Source: Cognatiyoonia sediminum
Lineage (GTDB): Bacteria > Pseudomonadota > Alphaproteobacteria > Rhodobacterales > Rhodobacteraceae
DNA length: 64,000 bases
Direction: 5' to 3'
Assembly (NCBI RefSeq): GCF_900129845.1
Contig: NZ_FQXB01000001.1
Location: 434,001-498,000, forward strand
Part shown: piece after piece, positions 16,897-26,253 of the stretch
Layout: every line of letters begins with the position of its first letter
Position numbering within the stretch: position 1 is the first letter of the stretch
Made by a program: the position numbers and the translations under genes
The notes under the pieces: model-generated
The model's database searches: none
What the model saw: the letters and a program-made list of their open reading frames with translations, nothing else
What the model was told of the DNA's origin: nothing

Positions 16897-17361
16897 ATGA
16901 GCGAAATAAACGCATTGGAAAGCAGACTGACAGCAGCTTTGGATCGGATCAGGGCCGGTGTCGATGGTTTGGGAGCCGGTGCGGTGGGGGATGCGTCCTC
17001 AGCTTTGGAAGCGCAGCTGTCTGAAGAGCGGACGGCAAATGCGCAGCTTGAGGAGCGTGTGAAGGCGCTGAAAGAGCGTCAGGACAATAAGATCGCAGAA
17101 CTTGAAGCGCGGGTGACGTCTTATCGCAAGCAGATGAGCGACTTGGATGCGGAGCTGCAAAAGCTACGGACATCAAACGCGGATCTGCGCGATATGAATG
17201 CCAAGTTGCGGGCTGCGGCGGCGGATGGGATGTCTCAACCAGAGTTGTTGAACCGCGCGTTGATGGCCGAGGTGGACGCGTTAAAGACGCAGCGCAGTGC
17301 GGATGCGACGGAGGTGGATGCTATTTTGGCAGAGCTGAAGTCACTGGTGGGGAGCGACTGA
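16897..17361 (+). CDS. coiled-coil protein encoded directly before zapA
   Basis: A 154-residue hydrophilic protein starting MSEINALESRLTAALDRIRA. The ATG at 16897 is preferred because the upstream extension is arginine-rich and unlike the rest. From about residue 45 to 115 it is a continuous heptad-type coiled coil (LEAQLSEERTANAQLEERVK, KIAELEARVTSYRKQMSDLD). Such proteins are sometimes labelled colicin transporter without basis. Only one base separates its stop from the zapA start, so the two are coupled. A role as a ZapA partner at the division ring, as coiled-coil ZapB is in other bacteria, is an inference from position and structure only. Confidence 0.82.
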   Translation: MSEINALESRLTAALDRIRAGVDGLGAGAVGDASSALEAQLSEERTANAQLEERVKALKERQDNKIAELEARVTSYRKQMSDLDAELQKLRTSNADLRDMNAKLRAAAADGMSQPELLNRALMAEVDALKTQRSADATEVDAILAELKSLVGSD

Positions 17362-17362
17362 G

Positions 17363-17746
17363 ATGGCGCAGGTAGAGATCAAAATCGGTGGCCGGACTTT
17401 TGAAGTTGCCTGTCAGGACGGGGAAGAGCATTTCTTGCAGACCGCCGCAGGGATGTTGGATGAAGAAGCGACGCATCTATCGAGCCAGATCGGCCGGATG
17501 CCAGAGGCGCGGATGCTGCTGATGGCGGGTCTGATGCTGGCGGATAAGACCGCTGGCTTAGAGGACAAGGTCAAAGAGGCTGCGGATCGAGAGGCGCAAT
17601 TGCAAGCGCGGATTGATACGCTTGAGAGCCAGCCGCAGGAGACGCGCGAGATTCCTGTGGTGCCGCCCTCGGTGACGGAGACGTTGTCAGAGCTCGCAGC
17701 ACGGGCTGAGGCGCTGGCGGAAGAGGTTGAGCGGAAGGCGAGGTAG
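17363..17746 (+). CDS. zapA: cell division protein ZapA
   Basis: Binds and bundles FtsZ filaments at midcell. A 127-residue protein starting MAQVEIKIGGRTFEVACQDG, the ZapA beta-hairpin domain, followed by a long C-terminal helix (ADKTAGLEDKVKEAADREAQ) that forms the coiled-coil tetramer. The last 40 residues are a proline- and glutamate-containing tail. It follows the coiled-coil gene after one base. In many proteobacteria a 6S RNA gene and a folate cyclo-ligase gene lie after zapA; here a short unknown gene follows instead. Confidence 0.9.
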   Translation: MAQVEIKIGGRTFEVACQDGEEHFLQTAAGMLDEEATHLSSQIGRMPEARMLLMAGLMLADKTAGLEDKVKEAADREAQLQARIDTLESQPQETREIPVVPPSVTETLSELAARAEALAEEVERKAR

Positions 17747-17774
17747 GCGCTTTTTTGGCCTCCGTTATGAATTG

Positions 17775-18044
17775 ATGCAAATTCCCAAACAGGCTGAAGA
17801 AATGATTTTCGCGGAGTTCTGCGAGGAATCTGCTGCGATTAGGCTGGAATATGCGATTAAAGCTTATTCAAATGAGAAGCTGACTCGATTGTGTGGCCAC
17901 GAGATTGTCCTTGATTTTGATTGCGACAAAGGTCTGGTCACGATCAAGGACATGTTCTGCGAAATCGACGATTTTGAAATGAATTGGTCCGAATTCCTTG
18001 GACATGTGAGAGCCCAACGAGGCTTAGCTATTGGGTTTTCGTAG
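17775..18044 (+). CDS. hypothetical protein, 89 residues
   Basis: Reads MQIPKQAEEMIFAEFCEESA and ends ...QRGLAIGFS. It is acidic, rich in Phe, Cys and Asp (IVLDFDCDKGLVTIKDMFCE), with no signal peptide or membrane segment. I recognise no family. It is the only sizeable frame between zapA and the converging grxD, and its composition looks like a folded protein, but no clear ribosome site precedes the ATG. It could be a lineage-specific gene. Confidence 0.5.
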   Translation: MQIPKQAEEMIFAEFCEESAAIRLEYAIKAYSNEKLTRLCGHEIVLDFDCDKGLVTIKDMFCEIDDFEMNWSEFLGHVRAQRGLAIGFS

Positions 18045-18092
18045 CAACGCGGTCGGATTTCGCCTCTAGAGCATGTGGAGCAACAATTAACC

Positions 18093-18154
18093 GGCACGGA
18101 GTCAAGGCGAAGCCGCCGTGCCAACACCTACCCGTCCCGGCGGGCTGGTGTTTT
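18093..18154 (+). terminator. paired hairpins after the zapA unit, possible terminator or small RNA
   Basis: GGCACGG (18093-18099) pairs with CCGTGCC (18116-18122). Next to it AACACC (18123-18128) pairs with GGTGTT (18147-18152) with an inner CCCG/CGGG, ending in TTTT. It could terminate the plus-strand unit. The 234 bases between 18045 and 18278 hold no supported gene otherwise. Confidence 0.38.
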
Positions 18155-18278
18155 GGGAGCTCAGCGGCATTGAAATTCTGTGGAATGTGCTTGGCGACTA
18201 TAAAGCGCAACCGAACGAGCTTAGCGACACCATCCCACGGGCAGGTGGTGGCTCGACTCAACGGTCGTTGGCAGACGT

Positions 18279-18638
18279 CTACGCATTCGCCTCGCGAATT
18301 TTGTCCGCTGCTTCCTTATCAAACGCCACGCCGTTTTCTTCCAGCATCGTGTCCAACTCGCCAGACAGGGTCATCTCTGTGATGATGTCGCAACCGCCGA
18401 CGAATTCGCCCTTCACATAGAGCTGTGGGATTGTCGGCCAGTCGGAATAGTCCTTGATACCTTGGCGGATCTCATCATCGGCAAGCACGTTGATGTCGGA
18501 ATACTCCACACCCATGAAGTTCAAAACGCCAGCCACGCGGGACGAAAACCCGCATTGCGGCATGGTTTTCGTGCCTTTCATAAACAACACGACGTCGTTG
18601 GTGGTGACGATCTCTTTGATCTGATCTTGGGCGCTCAT
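18279..18638 (-). CDS. grxD: monothiol glutaredoxin (Grx4 type)
   Basis: Cytoplasmic CGFS glutaredoxin that binds and passes on [2Fe-2S] clusters, usually with BolA partners. The 119-residue protein has [20 protein letters not shown] with the CGFS at 29-32, then [19 protein letters not shown], the glutathione-binding strand. Its start overlaps the stop of the 84-residue membrane gene, and bolA lies just before that, so a BolA-glutaredoxin iron-sulfur module is encoded together, downstream of purL. Confidence 0.95.
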   Translation of the reverse strand: MSAQDQIKEIVTTNDVVLFMKGTKTMPQCGFSSRVAGVLNFMGVEYSDINVLADDEIRQGIKDYSDWPTIPQLYVKGEFVGGCDIITEMTLSGELDTMLEENGVAFDKEAADKIREANA

Positions 18639-18889
18639 TTGGCGTTATCCGTTCTTTGCTTGGGCACGAAACGTTTGGCATAGGCCTGCGGGTCGCGCGG
18701 GATGGTGTATGTTGTGGAATGGCCCGAAAAGCCGGAGCTGTATTCCGCATGAATGGTATGGACGCCTTCGCCAGGTTCAGAGCCTCTGACCGGTTCGTTG
18801 CCTTCCTTCTGCACGACAGAAATCGCGCGGCCGATCAATAAGATCAGGATCGCGGAACTGACGAGGAATATGAAGAAACCGGAGCTCAC
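18635..18889 (-). CDS. small membrane-anchored protein between bolA and grxD
   Basis: Eighty-four residues: an N-terminal hydrophobic helix ([20 protein letters not shown], about 1-20) and a hydrophilic, probably cytoplasmic tail ([35 protein letters not shown]). It starts 4 bases after bolA and its stop overlaps the grxD start (ATGA), so it is translated within the BolA-Grx operon. No family recognised. Position suggests a link with iron-sulfur handling at the membrane, but this is inference. Confidence 0.8.
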   Translation of the reverse strand: MSSGFFIFLVSSAILILLIGRAISVVQKEGNEPVRGSEPGEGVHTIHAEYSSGFSGHSTTYTIPRDPQAYAKRFVPKQRTDNAK

Positions 18890-18893
18890 CGAA

Positions 18894-19127
18894 TTAGTCC
18901 GGTGCCTTGGTGGTCAGGGCGAGGGCGTGGAGTTCGCCATTGTTGCCGTCCATCTTGCCTTTAAGAGCGGCATAGACAGCACGTTGCTGTTGGACGCGGT
19001 TTTTGCCACGGAAGCTTTCGTCGATCACTTTGGCTGCGAAATGCGCGCCATCGTCGCCTTCGACGGTGATATCCGCATCCGGAAAGCTTTCACGGATCAG
19101 GGCTTCGATGGTGGGGGCGTCGATCAT
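18894..19127 (-). CDS. bolA: BolA-family protein
   Basis: A 77-residue BolA domain beginning MIDAPTIEALIRESFPDADI, with the typical HFAAKVIDESFRGKNRVQQQ segment (the FxGKxxxxRHR-like strand and helix, here with Gln) and the C-terminal ELHALALTTKAP. Such proteins pair with CGFS glutaredoxins to coordinate a [2Fe-2S] cluster; grxD is two genes downstream. The conserved His of GAHF is present. The gene lies 61 bases after purL on the same strand. Confidence 0.93.
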   Translation of the reverse strand: MIDAPTIEALIRESFPDADITVEGDDGAHFAAKVIDESFRGKNRVQQQRAVYAALKGKMDGNNGELHALALTTKAPD

Positions 19128-19188
19128 GGGGCGTCCTTTGTTGGTCTTGATCCCTAATTTATGAACTCAACCGCCGTTGGCAAGGTCT

Positions 19189-21348
19189 TTAGGCGACGGC
19201 TTGTTCGAAGCTCGTGCGATAAAGTTCTGACAATTCGGTGAGATCAGCGCTGTGGCTGCCAAAGGTCACTTGATCGCCGCCGACGCGCCCGACCATCGCA
19301 ATTGGCACACCATCGCGACCTGCGCAGAGCATCAGGTCTTCGGCTTGGTCAAAATTGCAGGCCACCAGATAGCGCGCTTGATCTTCGCCAAAGAGGGTCG
19401 GTGTGTCGTCCATATCAAGCGTGATGCCACAGCCTGCGGCTTCTGCGAGTTCGAATGCGGCCAGTGCGAGGCCGCCGTCAGAGAGGTCGGTGCAAGCTCG
19501 GATCATGCCATTGTTGGCACGGATGAAATCGCCGTTGCGTTTTTCGGCCGCAAGGTCCACGGCAGGTGCATCGCCTTCGGCGCGAACATAAACCTCGGCC
19601 AGAAGGGCGGATTGGCCAAGGTGGCCGTCGGTTTTCCCGACAACAAGCAGGACGTGACCGTCGCGAATACTGTCTGAGATCATCGCGTCGGGGGTCGGGA
19701 TCAGGCCGACCGCGCCGATAGTCGGGGTGGGCAGGATCGCTTGGCCATCGGTTTCATTGTAAAGGGATACGTTGCCGGAGACGATGGGCATGTCGAGGGC
19801 TGAGACAGCTTCGCCAATGCCTTTGATCGCGCCGACGAATTGGCCCATGATCTCGGGCTTTTCAGGATTGCCGAAGTTCATGTTGTCAGTGGTTGCGAGC
19901 GGCGTCGCGCCCACGGCGGTGAGGTTGCGATAGGCTTCGGCGACGGCTTGCTTGCCGCCCTCTACTGGGTTGGCTTTGACATAGCGCGGGGTCACATCGC
20001 TGGTGAAGGCGAGGGATTTTTCAGTGCCGTGCACGCGGATGACACCGCCGCCGGTTCCGGGCGTGACCGCCGTGTCGCCCATGACCTGTTGGTCGTATTG
20101 TTCATAGACCCACTGCTTGCCCGCGTAGTTCGGGCTGCTGATCAGGGCCTTGAGGCCGTCTATGGGGTTCACGCCTGTAATCTCGCCCAAAGGTTCGGCG
20201 TTTGGGGTTTCGACCCATGGGCGGTCGTATTCTGGCGCGGTTGAGGAGAGTTTGGACAGCGGCAGGTCGGCTTTGACTTGACCATTGTGCATGATCAGGA
20301 AGCGGTCTTCGGGGAGGGTTTCGCCGACGATGGCGAAATCGAGATCCCATTTTTCAAAAACGGCGCGGGCTTCAGCCTCTAGCTCTGGTTTCAGAACCAT
20401 CAACATGCGTTCTTGGGATTCAGACAGCATCATTTCATAGGCTGTCATGTTTTCTTCGCGTTGAGGGACATTCTCCAGATCGAGGCGGACGCCGAGGCCA
20501 CCTTTGTCGCCCATTTCAACGGCAGAACAGGTGAGGCCAGCGGCGCCCATGTCTTGAATAGAGATCACAGCACCGGTCGCCATCAATTCAAGCGTCGCTT
20601 CCATCAGGCGTTTTTCAGTGAAGGGGTCGCCGACCTGAACAGTGGGACGTTTCTCTTCGATGGTGTCATCAAATTCAGCGGAGGCCATGGTTGCGCCGCC
20701 GACGCCATCGCGTCCGGTTTTCGCGCCGAGATAGACGACGGGCATTCCAACGCCGGAAGCTGCGGAATAGAAAATCTTGTCCGCGTCAGCGAGACCCGCG
20801 GCGAAAGCATTCACAAGGCAGTTGCCGTTATAGGCCGGATCAAAACGGACTTCACCGCCGACGGTTGGGACGCCAAAGCAATTGCCGTAGCCGCCGACAC
20901 CTGCAACGACGCCGTTGACGAGCTGGCGGGTTTTCGGGTGGTCCGGTTCGCCGAAGGACAGAGCGTTCATGGCTGCAATTGGCCGAGCGCCCATGGTGAA
21001 AACGTCGCGTAGGATGCCCCCAACGCCGGTTGCAGCGCCCTGGTAAGGTTCGATGTAGCTGGGGTGGTTGTGGCTTTCCATCTTGAAGATGACCGCTTGG
21101 CCATCGCCAATATCGACAACGCCTGCGTTCTCGCCAGGGCCGCAGATCACTTGCGGGCCCTCTGTCGGCAGGGTGCGGAGCCACTTCTTTGACGATTTGT
21201 AGGAACAATGTTCGTTCCACATCGCAGAGAAAATGCCCATTTCGGTAAAATTGGGGGTGCGGCCAAGAATGTTCAGAACTTCTTGCCATTCGTCGGGGCT
21301 GAACCCATGTGCGGCAATGACGTCTTCGGTGAGTTCTGGCTCTGACAT
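19189..21348 (-). CDS. purL: phosphoribosylformylglycinamidine synthase subunit PurL
   Basis: ATP-dependent synthetase subunit of the fourth step of purine synthesis. At 719 residues this is the small PurL that works with separate PurS and PurQ, both present 33 kb away at 54.9-55.8 kb. Visible features: [19 protein letters not shown] at the N-terminus, [52 protein letters not shown], and [15 protein letters not shown]. It heads a minus-strand unit purL-bolA-(84 aa)-grxD. Confidence 0.97.
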   Translation of the reverse strand: MSEPELTEDVIAAHGFSPDEWQEVLNILGRTPNFTEMGIFSAMWNEHCSYKSSKKWLRTLPTEGPQVICGPGENAGVVDIGDGQAVIFKMESHNHPSYIEPYQGAATGVGGILRDVFTMGARPIAAMNALSFGEPDHPKTRQLVNGVVAGVGGYGNCFGVPTVGGEVRFDPAYNGNCLVNAFAAGLADADKIFYSAASGVGMPVVYLGAKTGRDGVGGATMASAEFDDTIEEKRPTVQVGDPFTEKRLMEATLELMATGAVISIQDMGAAGLTCSAVEMGDKGGLGVRLDLENVPQREENMTAYEMMLSESQERMLMVLKPELEAEARAVFEKWDLDFAIVGETLPEDRFLIMHNGQVKADLPLSKLSSTAPEYDRPWVETPNAEPLGEITGVNPIDGLKALISSPNYAGKQWVYEQYDQQVMGDTAVTPGTGGGVIRVHGTEKSLAFTSDVTPRYVKANPVEGGKQAVAEAYRNLTAVGATPLATTDNMNFGNPEKPEIMGQFVGAIKGIGEAVSALDMPIVSGNVSLYNETDGQAILPTPTIGAVGLIPTPDAMISDSIRDGHVLLVVGKTDGHLGQSALLAEVYVRAEGDAPAVDLAAEKRNGDFIRANNGMIRACTDLSDGGLALAAFELAEAAGCGITLDMDDTPTLFGEDQARYLVACNFDQAEDLMLCAGRDGVPIAMVGRVGGDQVTFGSHSADLTELSELYRTSFEQAVA

Positions 21349-21415
21349 ACCCTATCCCCATAGCAGCAGTTGCGGGCCTTTTAGGGCAGCGTGTTGCAAA
21401 GGGAAAGGCCGGAAA

Positions 21416-21480
21416 GAAAAAAGCCGGGCACAAGGCCCGGCGAAGTCCAACAGGGAGGTAAAAGGGATGAGCGCGAGGCG
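21416..21480 (-). ncRNA. candidate small RNA with anti-Shine-Dalgarno motif and terminator
   Basis: On the minus strand, ACCTCCCT (21452-21459) is followed by a perfect GCCGGGC/GCCCGGC hairpin (21423-21441) and a T-rich run ending near 21416. This layout, a CU-rich anti-Shine-Dalgarno segment just before a strong terminator, is typical of alphaproteobacterial regulatory sRNAs. The 5' end is not defined. The hairpin may alternatively just end the LysR transcript that starts at 22531. Confidence 0.42.
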
Positions 21481-21625
21481 TCATCGCTTTCGAGAATTCA
21501 GATAGGGCTGAGACTTTAAGCAATCAATAAAAATTCGCTGGAAAAAGTGCAAAGCCGGTATGCGTTCTGTGCATATCGATGGCAAGCATCTGATTTACAG
21601 TAACAATTTTCTGGTTTGCAAAAAT

Positions 21626-22531
21626 TTAGCCAGCTGCTTGTTCGCGCATTTTTCTACGATGGCTGATGATTTCATCCTGAACGAAGTCTCGGAACGCCGC
21701 GATGCGCTTTGATTGACGCAATTCTTCTGGGTAGGCCAAGAAAACTGGCACCTCGCCAGATTCGAGATCGGGCAGGACGCGGACAAGATCTGGGAAGTCT
21801 TCGGTCACGTAGTCGGGTAGAACGCCGACGCCCAAACCGTTGAGCACGCCTTGCAGCACGCCGTAGTAGTTGTTGACGGTGAAAAGGCTTGGGACATCAT
21901 AGCTGAGCAGATGCCGGACGAGCGTTGTGCCGGCGGCGACTTGTGCTGACGACAAGCTTTGACAGATCAAGCGATGTTTCGAGATGTCAGTTGCGGCGTC
22001 GATCGCGCCATTTTTCTGAATGTACTCTTTGGTCGCATAGAGACGCATGCGCACTGACATAAGGCGTTTACGGATCAGATCAGCCTGAGAGGGTTCTTTC
22101 ATGCGAATGGCAACGTCGGCCTCGCGCATCGGGAGATCAAGCACGCGTTCTTCCAACATCAGGTCGATTTTTAGATCGGGGTACTTCTCGTAAAGGTGCG
22201 GGAGGCGTGGCGCGAGCCAGAGGGTACCGAAGCCAATTGTTGTTGTGACCCGCAGTTCACCAAAGACTTCCTCTTCACTGTCTCTGATCCGCGCCGAGGC
22301 AGCCTCCAACCGTTTGTTCATGGATTTCGTCGCATCAAACAGCAATTCGCCCTGTTCGGTGAGAATCAGTCCGCGGGCGTGGCGGTGAAAAAGGGTGGTG
22401 TTGAGCGCCTCTTCGAGCGCGCGGATTTGGCGACTGACGGCTGATTGAGACAAATGAAGGGTGTCACCCGCATGGGTCAAAGACCCCGCATCCGCGACCG
22501 CGTGAAATATTCTTAGCTTGTCCCAATCCAT
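21626..22531 (-). CDS. LysR-family transcriptional regulator, divergent from ior
   Basis: A 301-residue LysR regulator. The DNA-binding domain is MDWDKLRIFHAVADAGSLTH, then LSQSAVSRQIRALEEALN and FHRHARGLILTEQGELLF. The effector domain begins GELRVTTTIGFGTLWLAPRL. It is transcribed away from the indolepyruvate oxidoreductase gene, separated by 158 bases, so control of that gene is plausible. The effector is unknown. Confidence 0.92.
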   Translation of the reverse strand: MDWDKLRIFHAVADAGSLTHAGDTLHLSQSAVSRQIRALEEALNTTLFHRHARGLILTEQGELLFDATKSMNKRLEAASARIRDSEEEVFGELRVTTTIGFGTLWLAPRLPHLYEKYPDLKIDLMLEERVLDLPMREADVAIRMKEPSQADLIRKRLMSVRMRLYATKEYIQKNGAIDAATDISKHRLICQSLSSAQVAAGTTLVRHLLSYDVPSLFTVNNYYGVLQGVLNGLGVGVLPDYVTEDFPDLVRVLPDLESGEVPVFLAYPEELRQSKRIAAFRDFVQDEIISHRRKMREQAAG

Positions 22532-22689
22532 TTCTGCCTCAAATGATCTTTTGTTATCGCTCGCAGTTTGCGTTCGTTTCGTTCCCTTAGTCTAACATGC
22601 CAATTATGTGAAAGGGGGAACTTTTTTCTTGGTAGGTCAGCAATTGTGACCTAACCTTACAGCAGCGAAGCCGCTTTGGGAGGAAAGCC

Positions 22690-25600
22690 GTGAGCCACGA
22701 AAAGATATCCTTGAACGACCGATACGACTTGGACAAGACGACTGTTCTATTGAATGGGACGCAGGCACTGGTCCGGTTGATGTTGATGCAGCGCGCGCGG
22801 GATGAAAGGGCAGGGTTGAATACGGCTGGATATGTCACGGGTTATCGCGGATCGCCTTTGGGGGCGGTCGATATGCAGATGACGCGGGCGGCAGAGCCTT
22901 TGACCAAGGTCAACATAAAGTTCCAACTTGGCTTGAATGAAGACCTTGCCGCGACAGCGATCTGGGGCTCGCAACAGGCGGAGTTGCGCGGTGAAGGGAA
23001 ATACGACGGCGTCTTTGGCCTGTGGTACGGCAAGGGACCGGGTGTGGACCGCTCTGGCGATGTGATGCGCCACGCTAATATGGCCGGTACTTCGCCCCAC
23101 GGAGGGGTGATCATGGCGATGGGGGATGACCATACAGGCGAAAGCTCCACCACGTTGCATCAATCCGATTGGGCGATGCTGGATGCCTATATGCCGATTG
23201 TCTCTCCCGCGGGAGTGCAGGAGATTCTGGATTACGGGCTTTATGCCTATGAACTGTCGCGGTTTTCGGGCCTTTGGGTTGGGTTGAAAACGATGAAGGA
23301 CACCATCGAAGTGACGTCGGTGGTGGAGGCTGATCCGTTTGAGGCCCAGTTCGTACGCCCTGAGGTGCCAATGCCGCCCGAGGGATTAAATATTATGCTG
23401 GGGGAGACGCCTCAGCAGCAGGAAGCGCGGGTGATTGATTATAAGCGCCACGCCGCCGAAGCCTTTGCGCGCGCGAATAAGATCGACAAGCGGATGCACG
23501 GGAAAGCCGGTGCCAAAATTGGGATCGTGGCGGCCGGTAAGAACTGGCTCGATGTGCAGCACGCCTTGTCTTTGCTGGGTGTGGATGAGGCTGAGGCAGA
23601 GAAGCTTGGGATCACCACCTATAAGATCGGGCAGGTGTGGCCGCTGGATATGGCGTCGTTCCATGAATGGGCCGAAGGGTTGGAGTTGATCATTGTTGTT
23701 GAGGAAAAGCGCAAGCTTATCGAGGTGCAGGTCAAAGAGGCGATCTTTGATGATCGGCGCGGTCGTCGAGTTTATGGCTGGCACAAGGGTGATGAACATT
23801 CCGCCAACAAAGAAGAGATTTTCCCGACACGGGCGGATTTGAACCCGATTTTGATTGCTGAGAAATTGGGGAACGTCTTCGTTGAGGAAGGCTGTGCATC
23901 ATCTAAAGTTACTTCTGGCCTTGAAGCGTTGATTGAGGCGAAGAAAGCCGACAACGCGCCAGAGATCGCGGCGCGCTTGCCATATTTCTGCTCCGGCTGT
24001 CCGCATAATTCATCGACGAAAGTGCCCGAAGGTAGCCGTGCTTATGCCGGGATTGGCTGTCACTACATGGTGCAGTGGATGGATCGGGAAACCGTAGGTT
24101 TTACCCAAATGGGAGGTGAGGGCGCCAATTGGGTCGGTGAAGCGCCTTTCAGTACGCGGGGCCACGTATTTCAGAACCTTGGTGACGGGACGTATAATCA
24201 CTCTGGCGTGCAGGCGATCCGTTTTGCGCTGCTGGCAGGGACGAACATCACCTATAAGATCCTCTACAATGATGCCGTCGCGATGACCGGTGGGCAGGGA
24301 AATGATGGCGGGTTGACCGCTGATCAGATCACCCGAGAGCTGCTTGCGATGGGCGTGAAGGACGTCACAGTTGTCTATGACGACAAAGAGGACGTTGATC
24401 CCGCGAAGTTCCCCAAAGGGATACCTTTGCACGAGCGGGCGGAGTTGCAGCAGGTGCAAGAGCGATTGAGCAAGGTCGAGGGCGTCACGGCGATTGTTTA
24501 TATCCAGACCTGTGCGGCAGAGAAGCGCAGACGGCGGAAACGGAACCTCTTTCCCGATCCTGATAAGCGCGTGTTCATCAACACCGATGTCTGCGAAGGC
24601 TGCGGCGATTGCGGGGTGCAGTCGAATTGTGTTTCGATTGTTCCCGTGGAGACAGAGCTTGGCCGCAAACGCGCGATTGATCAGTCCTCTTGCAACAAGG
24701 ATTTCTCCTGCGTGAATGGGTTTTGCCCGTCGTTTGTGACGATTGAGGGTGCGAAGATCCGCAAAGAGGCGACCGCTTCTATTGATATTCCCGATCTGCC
24801 CCAGCCAGACCTTCCTCAGATCGAGGGGACGCATAACGTCGTGATCACCGGTGTCGGGGGTACGGGTGTTGTGACCATCGGTGCGGTTCTGGCGATGGCC
24901 GCCCATATCGACGGCAAAGGGGCCGGGATGATGGAGATGGCCGGTCTTGCTCAGAAAGGCGGCGCGGTACACATCCACTGCCGTTTGGCGAATAAGCCCT
25001 CGGATATTTCGGCCATTCGCGTGGCGACAGGGGAGGCAGATGCCTTGATCGGTGGTGATCTGGTCGTGAGTGCTGGCGCTAAGACCATTGGCTTGATGAA
25101 GACGGGCCGGACCAAAGGCGTGGTCAACAGCCATGAGATCATCACCGGCGATTTCACCCGCGATACGGAGTTTAAGCTGCCCTCTGATCAGCTGAAGCTG
25201 TCACTGGAGGCGCGATTGCGCGACGATTTGGCCATGTTTGATGCCTCTGACCTTGCGAAAGCGCTGATGGGCGACAGCATTTATTCAAACATGATGATCT
25301 TTGGCGCGGTATGGCAAATGGGTGCGATACCGATCTCATTCGAGGCGATTCTACATGCGATCACCTTAAATGGCGCGGCTGTGGAGCGGAACAAGCAGGC
25401 GTTTGAATATGGGCGCTGGGCGTTTCTACATCCCGATGAGGCGGCGAAGGTGCTAACGCCGAATGTTGTGGCATTGCCAAAGAGCTTGGATGAGAAAATC
25501 GCGTTTCGCGCGGATCATTTGGTGAAGTACCAGAGCAAACGCTTGGCGAAACGCTATACCAAACGGTTGGCGCAGATCAGCGATCCCGTTTTGAAAGAGG

Positions 25601-26100
25601 CGGTGGCGCTGGGGTATCATAAGCTCCTGTCCTACAAGGATGAATATGAGGTCGCGCGGTTGTTGAAAGACACCGAAGCCAAAGCGCGCGAGACGTTTGA
25701 TGGTGATTTGAAGCTGACGCACCACATGGCACCGCCTGTGTTGAGTAAGGTCGGGCCAAACGGGCGGCCCGTTAAGAAAGAGTATGGCGCCATGACAGCG
25801 CGTATGTTCCCGATTTTAGCGCGGTTTAAGCGACTGCGCGGCACGTGGCTTGATGTGTTCGGCTATACGGCTGAACGGAAGATGGAGCGCGCGTTGATCA
25901 AAGAGTATGAGGCGGATTTGAAAGAGATTTTGACCGCTGTGCGAGATGATACCAAGGATGCCGCAGTATCATGGGCGAAGCTACCGATGGAGATACGGGG
26001 GTTTGGTCCGGTCAAGGAGGCTAATGCCCGTGCGGCTGCGAAGCGGCGAGAAGAGTATCTGGCGGTGCTGCGTGCGAAACCGATGGAGATGGCGGCATAG
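22690..26100 (+). CDS. indolepyruvate ferredoxin oxidoreductase, fused alpha and beta subunits
   Basis: Oxidative decarboxylation of aryl or branched 2-oxo acids to acyl-CoA using TPP and iron-sulfur centres, with ferredoxin as acceptor. The 1136-residue chain fuses the IorA-like part (pyrimidine and TPP domains, with YFCSGCPHNSSTKVPEGS, HYMVQWMDRETVGFTQMGGE and ILYNDAVAMTGGQ), a cysteine cluster CEGCGDCGVQSNC near residue 635, and an IorB-like domain (VVITGVGGTGVVTIGAVLA, MMEMAGLAQKGGAVHIH). The last part from about 930 is the C-terminal extension usual in these fused proteins. No dedicated ferredoxin gene is next to it. A GTG codon at 22690 serves as start, with GGGAGG upstream. Confidence 0.94.
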   Translation: MSHEKISLNDRYDLDKTTVLLNGTQALVRLMLMQRARDERAGLNTAGYVTGYRGSPLGAVDMQMTRAAEPLTKVNIKFQLGLNEDLAATAIWGSQQAELRGEGKYDGVFGLWYGKGPGVDRSGDVMRHANMAGTSPHGGVIMAMGDDHTGESSTTLHQSDWAMLDAYMPIVSPAGVQEILDYGLYAYELSRFSGLWVGLKTMKDTIEVTSVVEADPFEAQFVRPEVPMPPEGLNIMLGETPQQQEARVIDYKRHAAEAFARANKIDKRMHGKAGAKIGIVAAGKNWLDVQHALSLLGVDEAEAEKLGITTYKIGQVWPLDMASFHEWAEGLELIIVVEEKRKLIEVQVKEAIFDDRRGRRVYGWHKGDEHSANKEEIFPTRADLNPILIAEKLGNVFVEEGCASSKVTSGLEALIEAKKADNAPEIAARLPYFCSGCPHNSSTKVPEGSRAYAGIGCHYMVQWMDRETVGFTQMGGEGANWVGEAPFSTRGHVFQNLGDGTYNHSGVQAIRFALLAGTNITYKILYNDAVAMTGGQGNDGGLTADQITRELLAMGVKDVTVVYDDKEDVDPAKFPKGIPLHERAELQQVQERLSKVEGVTAIVYIQTCAAEKRRRRKRNLFPDPDKRVFINTDVCEGCGDCGVQSNCVSIVPVETELGRKRAIDQSSCNKDFSCVNGFCPSFVTIEGAKIRKEATASIDIPDLPQPDLPQIEGTHNVVITGVGGTGVVTIGAVLAMAAHIDGKGAGMMEMAGLAQKGGAVHIHCRLANKPSDISAIRVATGEADALIGGDLVVSAGAKTIGLMKTGRTKGVVNSHEIITGDFTRDTEFKLPSDQLKLSLEARLRDDLAMFDASDLAKALMGDSIYSNMMIFGAVWQMGAIPISFEAILHAITLNGAAVERNKQAFEYGRWAFLHPDEAAKVLTPNVVALPKSLDEKIAFRADHLVKYQSKRLAKRYTKRLAQISDPVLKEAVALGYHKLLSYKDEYEVARLLKDTEAKARETFDGDLKLTHHMAPPVLSKVGPNGRPVKKEYGAMTARMFPILARFKRLRGTWLDVFGYTAERKMERALIKEYEADLKEILTAVRDDTKDAAVSWAKLPMEIRGFGPVKEANARAAAKRREEYLAVLRAKPMEMAA

Positions 26101-26253
26101 TAGCGTAGTTTCCGCGATTAATTTGTCGCGCGACCTTGCAGGGCGCAGAAGACCGATGGATTTCCGTGGCAAATCGACGTATGGCTTGAGCAAGGCTGCG
26201 ACTGTCGTCTCAGTTCAGCCTCATGATTGAACAAAGTGATAAAGGTCGCGACC

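Noticed and set aside
22552-22564. TGTTATCGCTCGCA as another CceR-like operator near the LysR/ior promoter
   Set aside because: The right half does not match (TCGCA instead of TAACA), and the adjacent genes are not central carbon genes.
24010-25134. Long open frame (374 codons) opposite the indolepyruvate oxidoreductase
   Set aside because: Antisense shadow with no recognisable domain.
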